From Piromyces finnis (taxonomy: Eukaryota > Neocallimastigomycota > Neocallimastigomycetes > Neocallimastigales > Neocallimastigaceae), in NCBI GenBank assembly GCA_002104945.1, contig MCFH01000016.1, positions 248,001 to 312,000 of the forward strand: 64,000 nucleotides of DNA. Reading direction: 5' to 3'. Position numbers and translations under genes: made by a program. How positions within the stretch are numbered: the first letter of the stretch is position 1; the number at the start of each line of letters is the position of its first letter. Shown here in pieces: positions 22,706 through 35,859 of the stretch. The notes beneath the pieces were generated by a model. It saw only the letters and a list, made by a program, of their open reading frames with translations, did no database searches and had not been told where the DNA came from.

Positions 22706-24818
22706 ATATGAATGTTATTTATAATACTTTTAAATTTATTTTTGATTTTTTGATATATTCCCTACTATTTTTGTTAGACCTGAAACAATAAAAGATTTCT
22801 ATTGTATGTCTTTCACAGAAAATCCTTCAGAAATTGTAATAGGAGGGAGTATTGATTCTCTTTTAATAATGAATGTTAATAGAGGAGCTATCACTAATAA
22901 AGTAAGAATTTAATTTATTTAATTGAATAATGTAAAATTTTATATTAACCAATGGTATATTATTAAATTTATAATGTGTATAAAAATAAATTGCCGTATT
23001 GAATAGATTGATACCAATGATAATACTATAATTATGAAAAAAACAAAACAAATATTTTGTGCTTCATCATCAGGATATGTATATATGAGAGACCCTCGAT
23101 CATTTAAAGTAGAAAATAAAATTCAAGTACATAACGGCACCATAAGTGATATAGACATTAATAATAATATTTTAGCAACATGTGGATTTTCACAAAGGTA
23201 GTTTCTTAATTTATTATATATAAAAAAGTTATATACTATAAATAAAAATATAAATATATTACATTTAAAAAACAATTATCATATTAAAATAATATTATAA
23301 ATCAATATCAATAAAAATTCATGATAATGAATAAATAATTTACTAAAAAAAAAAAATAAAAGAGGAAATATGGCATTAGATCCAATGATTAAATTATTTG
23401 ATATAAGAACAATGAAAAGTCTTGATCCAATATCGTTAGAAAACGGACCATCTTTTTTAAAATTCCATCCTAAATATTCTTCTATGTTGACATCTATATC
23501 TCAATCAGGAGAATTAATTATCGTTAATATAAATCAACCATCAGAAATAGAGTATTATGATGTAATTAAAGAATTTTAATAAATATATATATATATATAT
23601 TTTATAAAAAAAAATCAAATCGATATTTTATTAATAATCATTTTTATTATAATTCAATAAATTAAATATATCTACTCAAAAATGGATAAATTATATAATA
23701 AACTAAAAAGATTCCAATCAATGGTTATTGCTCAGCATTTGATGTATCACCAACGGGTGAAGTCATTGCATTTGGTGATGCTTCTGGAATTATACATCAA
23801 TGGTCAGACAAAGAAAAAGCAATGATTACTTTCGATCCACATCAAACTGAAATTGTTAGTCCAATAAATCCACCACAAGTAATCATAGATGATAACTCGT
23901 AAATATTCAAAAAATATTAATAAAAATAATAATAATAATATATATATATATAATATTTTATCTTAAAATGATATTTATTCCTATTTTTCTTCGGACTTTA
24001 CCAACACATATAATTTATATGAACATGAATTGTATATAATAAATGTAAAAGTCCTTTATCATTAATAGGTATGCCATATTATAATGATCGTCTTTTATCA
24101 GCATGGCCATCCAATATGACTTTTTCTATTGGAAGACCACCACCAAAAATCCCAGAAGATATTTTAGCTAGTATGAAAAAAATTGATTTTATGGGATACT
24201 CTAAAAATGACAGTCAATACGTTCGTAATCAATCATATTTCTATACCAATCCGGAAATTGAGGACAACGAAGTACCAAAATTCCGTTCAGAACAAGAAAG
24301 AGAAAAAATATATAAAAAGTTTATTAAGAAAGAAGTAAATTCTTTTAATAAAATATTTTTTATCTATCTATATATCTATATATTAATAAACTAATATAAA
24401 AATAATATAAATATATAAATGAATCTTTATCCTTTTTAATATGAAAATATATAAAAATATAAAATTACTTTAAAATATTTTTATATTACAATATATATAT
24501 ACATAAACAGCCTGAAATTCATAAAGTTCATGATGAATCGATATCTATTGATGTTATACCACCAAGTTATTATAGAAAAGTTGAAATTAAATATAGTAGA
24601 TTTGGTGTGGAAGATTTTGATTTTGGGTAAAACACTAAATTAAAATATTATTCAATAAAATGCATAGTTATATAATTTATTATAGCTATTACAAAAATTT
24701 ATAAAAAAAATAACTTTTTTTTTAATTATTAAATATATAAAGATATATATTTATATATAAAATTTCAAATACCTTTTATTCTATTTATTCTAATTTTTTT
24801 TATTACAACTATTACAAC

Positions 24819-24912
<94 letters not shown>

Positions 24913-27672
24913 TAATAAAAAAACAGATTTTATAATAAAACTCAATATGCAGGTTTAGAAACAGATATTCAGAATTCATATTGTAATTCAATAATTCAAG
25001 TTATGTTTTTCAATGAACCTCTAAAAAATATTGTTAAATCTCATATCAAAACCAATTGTCTTAAAGAATTTTGTTTAAGTTGTGAACTTGGATTTATTGT
25101 ACGAATGTTAGAAGATGCTAAAGGATCAAATTGTCAAGCCTCTAACTTTTTACGAGCATTTGGAACAATACCTCAAGGTATGATATGATAAATTTAAAAT
25201 AAAAACTACGAAAAGATCCTATATATATAATAAAAATATAAGGATACGGCTATCATATTAATTATAAATTTTAATTCTAATACTGTAATTTATATATTTT
25301 TATAAATTAGCCTCTGCATTAGGTTTATTTGAACCTCAACCACCTTTAGTTTGTAGTTCATACGCAGCCTTAATTCAGAATTTCAATCGTTTCATTTATG
25401 AACAATTACATTTAGAATTAAATAAACAACACAATAAACTTTATGTTAAAAGTGATTATTATAAAAATAAGAATTTATCATATATTCAACAAGTCTTTGG
25501 TATAGAAATAGAATCTATTAGTCGTTGTCAATGTCTTTATGAAAATATTCGTCAAACTGTTATATATATTATTGATTTGGTGTATCCAAGAAATGTATGA
25601 GAAGAAAAAAAATAATAGCTTTTAAAATACAAAAATTTATGTTTTTTTTTTTTTTATTTTAAATATAACGTAACAAAATATATTAATCTTCTATTATAAT
25701 TTACATAACACTTTTTTTTTTTTTTTTCATTAGCAATCAAAATCTTCATTATCAATGAATTCATTAAAATTAAATGATACATCCTTTACTGAAGTTCTTC
25801 AAAGCAGTATACAGAAAGAAAATCAAACAAAGGCTTGGTGTAATAAATGTAGTAAATATCAACCAACAACTCAATTAAAGTATTTGAAATGTTTACCATA
25901 CGTATTAAATATTAATTGTTGTGTTACCAGTGAAAAGGAATTAATATATTGGAAAAAAGGTAGAAAAAATATTAATATTTTGCATAAAATTTATTTAAAT
26001 ATGATTATTTTAACCAATTTTTATATATAACAAAAAAATAATAATAATGCATACATACAATATATAGATAATATACATAATGCTTCATGGCTTCCACCAG
26101 TGTAAATATTAATTATATATATTATATTCTTTATAAAATAAATTTAAAAATAGACTATATTTTATTTAGAAATGGCTTTAAAAATTTTTTTAAAAATTCA
26201 ATTTATATATTTTATTCTTATAAAAATATTTATTTAACCTAATTTTTTTAGTATTGTCATTGAGTTGAAAAGTAAAGGATGTTTAGAAATTAGAGAATTT
26301 GATCCTATTAATGATAAAGATTTGGTTAATTCTAAGACTGTTGGTATCTATAAATTAAAGGTATTTATTAAAAAAAATAATAATATTAATAATAAATAAT
26401 AAATAATAAACAATAATAATAATAATAACAATTTATATTTGATATCCTTATTTTTTTATTATTATTATTATTAGGCTACTATTGTAGAAATTGCCCATGA
26501 TAAGGATTCTCTTCATTTAGTATCCCATATAAATGGTAAATATTTCCTAATAGCATTTTCTAACTTATATATAATTTTTAATTCACAACTAAATTTTTTA
26601 TTTCCTTTTTACTATAGTCAGTGAAAATAATCAAAAGGATGATTGGTATTTATTTAATGATTTCCTTGTTCAACAAATATCACAAGAAGAAGTATTATCA
26701 TATAGAAAATGGAAGGTTAGTAAAATAAAAAAAAAACTATAAATAGTTTTTAAAAAAATTAATATATAAAGTAGTATAATAATAATTATATATTTAATTT
26801 AATAATTATTTAAATAGATTCCATCTATTGTTCAATATGTTAGAACCAATTTAAATGAATTATTAGATTTATCTGTATTACCATCAACCACAGATACCTC
26901 AATTTTGGTTAAAGAATCATTCTTAAAGTTAGTTTAATCATAGAATTTAGTTTGAAATATATTAATATTCTAGATCATAAAATTCTATATTCATATTTAT
27001 TTTAAATAATTATGATGATGCTGATACCTTTTAATATATTTAATAGTCGTAGAAAAAATATTATTACTACATGTGAACCATTCACAGAAGATGAAATTCC
27101 AAAACAACCAGGTTATTTATGTGCCATTGATGCAGAATTTGTTGCTTTAAATAAGGTAATTCTAAAAAGGAAAAAAATAAAAAATAAATAAATTTATATA
27201 TTATATGAAAATCTGTAAACAAAAATGAAAAAAGAAAATATTTTTCTACTAGTTTTTTCTTTTTTCTTTTTTTTTTTTACTTATTACATTTTAATGACTT
27301 TATTTTTTTAAAAAAAAAAAAAACATTTTTGTAGGAAGAAACCGAAATTCGTAGTGATGGTACAAAATCTTTAATTAGACCACCAAGAATGGGATTAGCT
27401 AGAGTTAGTGTATTAAGAGGTTCTGGACCCAAAGAGATTACACCATTTATTGATGATTATATTTCATCAAGTGAAATGATTGTAGATTACCTTACTGAAT
27501 ATTCTGGTATTAAAGGTAAAATATATATATATATATATATATATGATTAATACATTAATTGAAGTATATATAATAAAAAATAAATAAACTTTATTTTTTT
27601 TAATTAATAGCCGGTGATTTAGATCCAGCTTTATCTAGACACATGTTAGTTCCATTAAAGGTAGATAAATAA

Positions 27673-27705
<33 letters not shown>

Positions 27706-28443
27706 TTATAAAAATAATAATTAATATTAAAATAATTTTTGCTATTAATAATATTATTTCCTATAAGGCATCCTATAAAAAATTACGTCTTTTAGTAGAT
27801 AAAGGTTGTATATTTATTGGTCATGGTTTAGCAAATGATTTCCGTATTATTAGTAAATATCAGAAAATAATAAATTATAAAATAAACTAAAAAAAAAAAA
27901 TTATTAATCATTTTATTTAATTTTTTTTTTTTTTCCATTCTATAAAATATAAAAGATATTTATGTCCCACCAGAACAAATCATTGATACAGTACAAATCT
28001 TCTTTATTAAGAATCGTCAACGTAAAATCTCTCTACGTTTCTTGGCATGGTATTTATTAAAAGAAGATATTCAAGTTGAAACTCATGATAGTATTGAAGA
28101 TGCCAGAACGGTAATTATTTTTCTTAATTTTAATAATATTATATAAATATATATAAATTAATTAGAAAAAAAAAATGGATATAAATAAATATTAATATAT
28201 AATATATGTATATGTATATATATGTATATAGGCACTCCTTATTTATAAAGAATATTTGAAATTAAAGAAAGAAGGTAGATTTGAAGAAGTTTTAGAAGAT
28301 ATTTATAAAGAAGGTAAATAAAAAATGCAATATAATAATTATTCTTTTCACAGCGCCTACATTATCCCTAACATTTTTATTATATTATATAAAAATAATA
28401 ATAATAATTAGGAGCATCCTTAAATTGGAACATCCCAAAATAA
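22123..28443 (+). CDS. PAN2: PAN2, catalytic subunit of the Pan2-Pan3 poly(A) nuclease
   Basis: Shortens mRNA poly(A) tails together with Pan3 in the cytoplasm. Roughly 1,000 residues in about 20 exons, many split by introns under 150 bases. Domains in order: an N-terminal WD40-like propeller (22123-23900), the Pan3-binding linker with [15 protein letters not shown] (~24070), a UCH-like pseudo-hydrolase domain starting [20 protein letters not shown] (~24945) in which the catalytic Cys motif is not preserved, and a C-terminal DEDD 3'-5' exonuclease. The exonuclease shows [33 protein letters not shown] and [17 protein letters not shown], supplying the acidic active-site residues. It ends ASLNWNIPK. 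An intron near 24660-24925 carries a long ATT array. Confidence 0.95.
24819..24912. repeat. ATT trinucleotide array in a PAN2 intron
   Basis: About 31 tandem ATT units directly upstream of the exon that starts the UCH-like domain of PAN2. Confidence 0.95.
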
Positions 28444-28809
28444 TTTTTTTACTAAATTTTTTTTTTATATTCATACTAACACACACCATGTTGATCTTAT
28501 TTTATTAATTGTATATAACAAAGAATAAAAATAAAAAATAAATAAATAAATAAAAAAAAGTAAAAAAAAAAAAAAATGCTTTTTTATTATTATTATTTCA
28601 ATTTATCTTTTATACACTTTACATTTTGATTTTTGAAGTATTTTTATACTTTTCTCTATCGAAAATTAAAAAAAAAATAAAGTTAATTGCTTTTTATCAT
28701 GAATGAATTATAAAATTTTTAGTTAATTACATCATCATTATTTCTTTTTTTAATAAAAAAAAATTTCTTTGTATCTATATATTTTTTCTTATTGTTTAAA
28801 ATCTATAAT
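28444..28809. other. Spacer 3' of PAN2
   Basis: A/T-rich 3' flank of PAN2 with A runs and several AATAAA-like words (28526-28550) that could act as polyadenylation signals. No coding signal. Confidence 0.5.
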
Positions 28810-29700
28810 TTATTTTTTATGATGAAAATTACGATAACCTTCTTTATCGTAATTTTCATGATATATGGTATAACCATCAACTTTATTATTACCAGCACTA
28901 GCATCCTAATTTCACTAATTCATCTATTAGATCATTTAAAACAGAATATTCGTCAATATCGTATGTTCCAAACGACATATTCACTATTGTTTTATTTGGA
29001 TTAACTATTTTAGCTCTATCTTTTAGGTAAGTTAATGCAAGCAATACACTTCCAATACTCATATCCGTTGCGAGAGCATATGAATATTGGCTTTTTTAGC
29101 TACTCCGAAAAAATGACCTGCTGCTACAGAAGCTACTCTTGTTTCATGCATTGGCATTTTACCATTATTTTCTATTTTTTATCTGTGATTTCCAAATTTC
29201 CATTTTTGATAATGGCATCGCATGTTACTGTTCTTTTTATTGGTTCTCCATTTTCTTCATTGTTGGTGAAATCAAGATGCATTGTATTTATTCCACGGTC
29301 AATAATATAAATATCAACGCCTTCACCAGCAGAATCAGGTATATAATAATTAGTATCATATAAATGAACAAGATTGTTGTCATATTTATATTGTGATATT
29401 AAAGAGAGATGATTATATGCTTCTTTCTGTATTTTGACTTCCTTTCAATTAGTTTTTTCCTTTATTTTTATAATGTCATAATAATTATCATCAATGTCAC
29501 CTCTTTTCTCCTCATCTCCATGATTAGTAGTAATTACTAATCATGACTGTGAATTCAATGATTATTCATCTAATTCTGTATCCTCAACATAAGTTATAAT
29601 TCCTTCCATAGCATTAACATATTTTGCAACTTTTTCATTAAGATAACCATATAACACATCTATATTTTTGTTAATACTTGCTTTTTTTTTTTTTTTTATT
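28810..29700 (-). pseudogene. Decayed subtilisin-like (S8) serine protease
   Basis: Minus-strand fragments in shifting frames match a subtilase in correct domain order. From right to left: an I9-propeptide-like piece (VAKYVNAMEGIITYVEDTEL, ~29585-29645); an internal region with stops; the catalytic-Asp motif VDIYIIDRGINT (~29285-29320) followed by HLDFTNNEENGEPIKRTVT; the His region as HETRVASVAAGHFFGVAKKA (~29090-29155), where HGT is expected; INPxKTIVNMSFG-type sequence (~28965-29005); and an oxyanion-type AGNNK reached by frameshift (~28880). The catalytic-Ser part is absent; the last frame stops at 28810. At least three frameshifts and several stops make this non-functional as read. No active gene copy is in the window. 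Confidence 0.82.
28822..28859. repeat. Perfect 16-bp inverted repeat
   Basis: Arms 28822-28837 (ATGAAAATTACGATAA) and 28844-28859 are exact reverse complements with a 6-base loop. They lie at the 3' end of the subtilase relic and could fold into a stable hairpin. Confidence 0.9.
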
Positions 29701-30032
29701 TTTATATTCAGAAATTGTTTTTTTTTTTTTTTTGTGTAACCTGTTAAAATTAAACAATATATTAAATATATAATAATTATATTAACTAATATATCAATAA
29801 TACAAGTAATGGTCTACAGAAATTTAGGACAGTATGTATGTTACATATAAATTTTATATAATTCATTAACTACTACAATAAAATTCGTTTTTTTTAATAA
29901 ATAAAAAAAAAAAATAATATGAATATGTAAATAAAATAAAACCCTTATTCTTCACTTTTTAATTATTTATAGGTGAAAGAACATGGAATTCCATTTTAAA
30001 TTAGTCGAATAATGATGAATAATGATAATAGT

Positions 30033-30063
<31 letters not shown>

Positions 30064-31085
30064 ATATTATATAGTTAGGTAAAAGAGAGAATGGAAAGAA
30101 TAAAAAAAATAAAAAATTTTTTAACAGTAACAATACTAGTAATAATAACTATAATATGTAATATGTAATATTTATTTTCATATATGTCAATAAAATATAA
30201 TATTATAATTATATATTCATTAGCCTTTGTATTTCTATATCAATTATATAATTAACAATAGTAATAATAGAAATAAAAAAAAAAAAAATCTATTTTACTA
30301 TTTAAAATCAAATTTTATTTATTGGCCTACCTTTTTATATAAAATATATACCTTTTATGCTTATATTTTTTTTTATTCTTAATATCATATTTACACTTTG
30401 TGTTTTTTATTATTAATCAAGTTTTTCATACACTTGTATTTTTTTTATCTTATATAATTATTTTTATTTTTATGGTTTTCTTTTTCCTTTTTTTTTTTTA
30501 AATAAAATAAATGGACTTCACAGTGAAAGGAAAGACTTTCTTTTAAAACTAATTATTAAATAATGGTAAATTAATTATATAATGATAGGATTATGAAACA
30601 TATTTTGGTCAAATAATAGTATTAAAAAAATAACAAAAAATAATAAAGAAGGTGTAATGTATTAAAGTTCATAGAGTAAAATAATTATATTTATTAGTCT
30701 ATTGAAGATAATTATATGTTTTAATTATTACATATGTTACACATTAAATATACCAAATATTTTACATTTATGAATATCCTATTAATTAAATACTGTGGTT
30801 TATATAATAAAAGTATACATTTATATGCAATAATTAGGCATTATTAAAACACTTTATGATTAATCCTATAAAGAATATTAGCATGATGTATCATTTCCAT
30901 TATAATATATCATGAAAAAAAATTTATTATTATTTACATGTTATATACAATAAATAAATAATTATATGGAATAGAATAGAATAGATATAATATCATATAA
31001 ATATTCTTTTTTTTTTTTTTTTATTGTAAAAATTAACGATAATAAAATTTGTATAGTATAAAAAAAAAAGTAAAATTAAATAATA

Positions 31086-31122
<37 letters not shown>

Positions 31123-31430
31123 CTAATAATCGTTAGAAAATTAAAAACAGATATTATATTTTTACATAGTTTAATAAATAAAATAAAAATAGATTGGGTT
31201 TAAATATTAAAAAGTATTATAAATATATACTATTATAAAAATATATATATAATATTATTAATAAATAGATTATAAATTTTTTTTTCAGGTTTAAAAATAA
31301 CCTCAGAAATACTTTTCATCTGAATTAAAAGAAAATAATTAAGGGGGTTTTCAGGTTTTTTTGGGTTCCTTTAAGAATATATATATATATTTATTTCATC
31401 ATGGGGAGTAAAAATTATATTGTATTATAT
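29701..31430. other. Gene-poor A/T-rich spacer
   Basis: About 1.7 kb of low-complexity A/T sequence between the subtilase relic and the stop of the hyaluronan-synthase-like gene. It holds homopolymer runs (29681-29697, 30998-31022) and short AT/ATT runs. No gene, RNA or mobile-element signature recognised. Confidence 0.5.
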
Positions 31431-33093
31431 TTAGGATTCATATTGATTTTGCATAGAAGCCGTCAATGGTACACCCATATCTGTTTCAATATAACTATGA
31501 TATTTACTAATATTTTGATCTCTGCTAATTTTTCTTCTTTCTTGTTCACGTGCAACCCTCTTTTTCTTTTCATGATCTTGGTAGAAACAATAACAAATAA
31601 ATCCTATTAATAAAGTACAAACTAAGATAATAATACCCACAATATGTTGAACTTCGAATTTTTCACTGTCCGAAACGATAAATCTTCTAATATTAATAAC
31701 AATACCAACAACTAATACAATAATCCAAAGAATTGGAATCATTTTTTGATTCCATTTGGATATCTTCTTTAAACGAGAAGATGTACCCCATCCATTATCC
31801 CAAAGGAAAAGTAAAGCTTGAATTTTTGCTGGTATAAAACCAATCAAGTAAACCACTCCATAAAACATATTAAATAAAAATTTTAATTTTTTCGTATAAA
31901 CTAAAGCATAGAAAGTTCTCAAAGCACCCATAATGAAAAGCGTTAATACCCATGTGATCATTTGCCATAAAGTACCCTTATAGATAAGAACGAGAAGAGA
32001 ATAAATTAAAATAAATGGATAAATAATATGGAAAATAATTTCGTAGGTCATCCATAAACTTTGAACAGGTGTAGCCTTGACAGCAAAGAGAGCTTCACGA
32101 TAAAACGATTTACTCCATCGAGTTTGTTGTGTAACCCATCTAATAAATGTTTCTGGAGTTTCCGTATAACAAAAAGCATATGGAGTATATTTCACGTATC
32201 TTCCAAGTGCTAAAGTTAAATTAGTTCTATTCATATCGTATCATTTATATTATTAAAAATGAAAAATAAAAAAAAAAAAGATATATATTTTCATTTTTAT
32301 TAATTTTATAAAATATGGGGTATTTTATAAAAAAAAAAAAAAAAGAATAAATATAAATTAGTATTCTATAAAAATTTATATTAAAAAAATTTTGTGTTTT
32401 ATTAAATTAGAAAAATAATATTATTGTATATTTAAAAAAATATTAAATACAAAATATATAATAATTATATATATACATTTTAAAAATATAAAATATAAAT
32501 ATATATATATAATATGTATATATATAAACTTACAAATGACGATCATCCCCATAAGTACAAAGAGATCCTAAAAATCTTTGCCTAATCCATTTATCAATAA
32601 TTTCTCTCAATACATCACTACGATAAATACCTAAAGGACCAGACACACAAGTAACACAATTTTGGAAAGATTGTGCAGAACGTTCCATATTGAAAGCAAA
32701 CCAATAACGAAGAGAAGATAAGAAAGAAAGCATAGTACCAGTATTCCAAATTCTAACATCACCAGTAGCTGCACCTACAAAATTATCATCCAACATAAAG
32801 GCTAATTCTTTAATACAATGAGTATCCAAAATGGTATCTGAATCGGTAACGACAACAGCTTCTACTTGACATTGTAATAAAACTTGGAAACCAGTATACA
32901 TAGCTGCTCTTTTACCAAAGTGTGCTATGATGATTTAAAAAAATAGAGAATATATATATATATTATATTATTTATATATTATGAATTATGATATATAAAT
33001 TATTTTAATATGTTAAAAAATATATAATAATAATAATAAGAATAAGAATAAGAATAATAAGAATAAGAATAAGAATAATAAGAATAAGAATAA

Positions 33094-33182
<89 letters not shown>

Positions 33183-33285
33183 GTAATAGTAAAATTATTA
33201 ATATTCTATTAAATATTAAAACTATATAAATATAAATATAATTTTACTAAAATTTTCAAATTTTTTTTAATTTTATTAGTAATAA

Positions 33286-33344
<59 letters not shown>

Positions 33345-34568
33345 GACTTTATATCTACGTACGTTGCATAATACAAACAGGACCCATACATTTTTTAACT
33401 TCTTCCACTAACTTAATTGCTCTTTGTTCAAACATTTCAATATCTTGAAGTCTAAAATCAGTGGTAATAACACGATGATCCCATTTTGAAAAAACTTTAG
33501 AAAAGATATCACCCATATAACGATCCTCTTCATCATTACCATCAACAACAACAATAATTCTTTCATTTTTAGCATATCTTAAATAAGTAATGGATTTAAG
33601 ACACCCTCTAAATAATTCTGGATCTTCTCTATACCCTACAACTAATAAACCAGTAGAAAGACCAGTCCAATCCTTAAGTCTTCTATTCTTTTTTTTAGTA
33701 ACTTTACGATAATTAAGATAGGCAAACAAGGCTTGTACAAAATAATGGATTACAATAACCAAACCATAAAAACCTAAAGTCCATAATGTTGTTCTAACAA
33801 TTGCTTGTCCGATAATATAACCTGATAAATTTTTTTATTTTTTTTTTTTTTTGTTAGTATACTTTAAAATTCTAATAATTTAATTATTAGAAATAATATA
33901 AGAATGAAAATATAATAAAATATATTTAAATATAAAACTTCTAATTGATTAAAAAAAATTTTTTTTATAATACTATTATTATATATAAAAATATTTCAAT
34001 TTTGGTTTATTATTATTTCTATTATCCTATTTTTAAATCCTTGATTAGATATATTCATAAAATATTTTATCTACTTGTATTTTATTTCAAAAAAAAAAAA
34101 ATTAATATTTTAAAATTTACCAACAATAACTGGTGTAATTAATAATAATGAAGCCGCAAAAGTCCATATTAAAACAATTTTTCTTTGTGTTTTTTCTTTT
34201 GGTGTTTGTGGATCCGCTAATGGTACTCTAGGAGCATTATATCTATTAGGATATTCACCTACGTTTTGAGTAGAATAGGTATAGTTGGTACTATTTTGAA
34301 GATTTTGATTAAATGAATTGTATTTACTGTAAGTTTTATCATCAGGATAGGTGTTATTATCAATTGAAATGGTATTCATGGGAATATCATTTGCTCCATT
34401 AATTTTATTGGCATTAGAAATATCACCATCTCCACCATTATAATTATAATCGGGGTATTCATTTAGTGATTGCTTACTTGACGGTGGTGGTATATAGTCT
34501 GATGGTGGATTATTATATATACTTGGTCTATAATATTGACTACTTTCTGTATTAGTATACTTGGACAT
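31431..34568 (-). CDS. Hyaluronan-synthase-like family 2 glycosyltransferase (membrane polysaccharide synthase)
   Basis: A processive GT2 enzyme predicted to polymerise a polysaccharide from UDP-sugars and extrude it through the membrane. Four exons join in phase (34121-34568, 33363-33821, 32534-32924, 31431-32226), giving 697 residues. The first ~130 residues are a Pro/Asn/Tyr-rich cytosolic tail; two membrane helices follow (~130-190). Catalytic motifs: VVDGND, DSD at 330-332, SGPLGIYR at 397-404, GDDRHL at 428-433 and QQTRW at 466-470. C-terminal helices follow and include PAKIQALL and WGTSSR. The run GDDRHLTN..LGRYVKYT..C.TETP..F.RW..QQTRWSKS..RE resembles vertebrate HAS more than typical fungal chitin synthases, which carry QRRRW. 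A chitin or other product cannot be excluded. The C-terminus is basic then Gln/Asn-rich. Confidence 0.88.
33023..33182. repeat. AAT/AAG microsatellite in an intron
   Basis: A compound array of AATAAG units followed by about 25 AAT units, in the second intron of the hyaluronan-synthase-like gene (32925-33362). Confidence 0.95.
33293..33341. repeat. Long A homopolymer (~47 A) in an intron
   Basis: An uninterrupted A run of about 47 bases in the same intron of the hyaluronan-synthase-like gene. On the transcribed strand it reads poly-T and lies just downstream of the exon 2 donor (GTACGT at 33357-33362). Confidence 0.9.
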
Positions 34569-35696
34569 GATTTCTAACTTTTTTTTATTTTAACTCCCAA
34601 TTTTTATAATATAACCTTTTTTTATATATATACTTTTTTTTTTTTTTTGTTTTAGTTTTTTATTTCACTTTTTTTTATTTTTTTTTTCAATTTATTTTTA
34701 ACTTTATTATAAATGATAATTTATTAAATACTTTATCATTTATAATAATGTTTTTTTTTCTACTTGAATAATAATTCTATTAAGTATAAATTAATTATAG
34801 GTATTAAAAAAGTAAAAAAAAAAAATTGAAAAATGAGTAAAATAAAATAAAATAAAATGTTAAATGATATTCAATAATGACATTACCAAGTAATTTTAAT
34901 TATTAAAATAAATCTATTATTCTTATAATAATTAATTAATTTCATATGTATTTCCTACATACATTTTAAAGTAAAATAATTATGAAAATAGACTTTAATC
35001 AAATTAAAATTCCTTTTAATTAAAAAAAAATAATAATAATAATTAATTATTTATTATATTGAAAAAATAAAAATAAAAATAAGCAGTATAATTTTTTTTA
35101 CAGATTTTCCAATTTTCTGCTTATTAAGAAGGCATTGACTTTAATTAAAAAAAAAAACTTTTTTTTTAATATAATTATTTAAACTTTAATTAATTTAATA
35201 TATATTTTTTATAAAAAGATAAAATAAAAAAAAATTATAAAAAAAAGGTAATGTTGTTTAAAACAAATAATAAAATTTTATTTCTTCATATTACCATTAT
35301 ATAAAAAAAAAAAAAAAAGAAATCCCTTTTTTTTTTATATATATACAATATATTCAAATTTGTTACAGGTGTAATGTCAACTAAAAAAGTTCAAAAAAAT
35401 TAATTAAAAAAAGTTTATTCTATTAAAAATATTTCTACAGAATCCTACATAAATAAATTAATTCTTTAAAAGAATGAAAAAAAATGTTACATTAAAAGAA
35501 GAAAAAAAAAGTTTAAATATAATATTTTAAAGTAAATAATTATTAAAATTACTTTAAACTATTATATTTAAACCATTGTAATTACAATTTAATATGTAGT
35601 AGCAAATATATATAATCTTTATTATTTAAATTTTAAAATTTAAATTAATAAAAACTATCATTTATCCATAATAATTCTTAAAGGCTTTCCGTAAGT

Positions 35697-35859
35697 TTTT
35701 TTTTCTTAATTTGAATTCTATTTTTTTTTTTTTTTTTGATAATATATAACTTTGAAGAAATTATACAAATGTAAGTTGTTTTTTTTTTTTCTTAATTTGA
35801 ATTCTATTTTTTTTTTTTTTTAATAATAAATAACTTTGAAGAAATTATACAAATGTACT
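35697..35859. repeat. Two-copy tandem duplication, 86-base period
   Basis: The block CTTAATTTGAATTCTA + T run + ATAACTTTGAAGAAATTATA begins at 35705 and again at 35791, nearly identical apart from GATAATATA versus AATAATAAA in the middle. Confidence 0.9.

Noticed and set aside
24945-26960. Active deubiquitinase activity of the UCH-like domain in PAN2
   Set aside because: The catalytic Cys box is replaced by [10 protein letters not shown], as in other PAN2 proteins, which are pseudo-hydrolases.
29035-29363. Two overlapping plus-strand frames of 91 and 74 codons
   Set aside because: They are antisense to subtilase-like sequence; the minus strand has domain-ordered matches and the plus strand has none.
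33209-33391. Minus-strand frame with a poly-Phe run
   Set aside because: It reads through the 47-A homopolymer of an intron and has no independent support.
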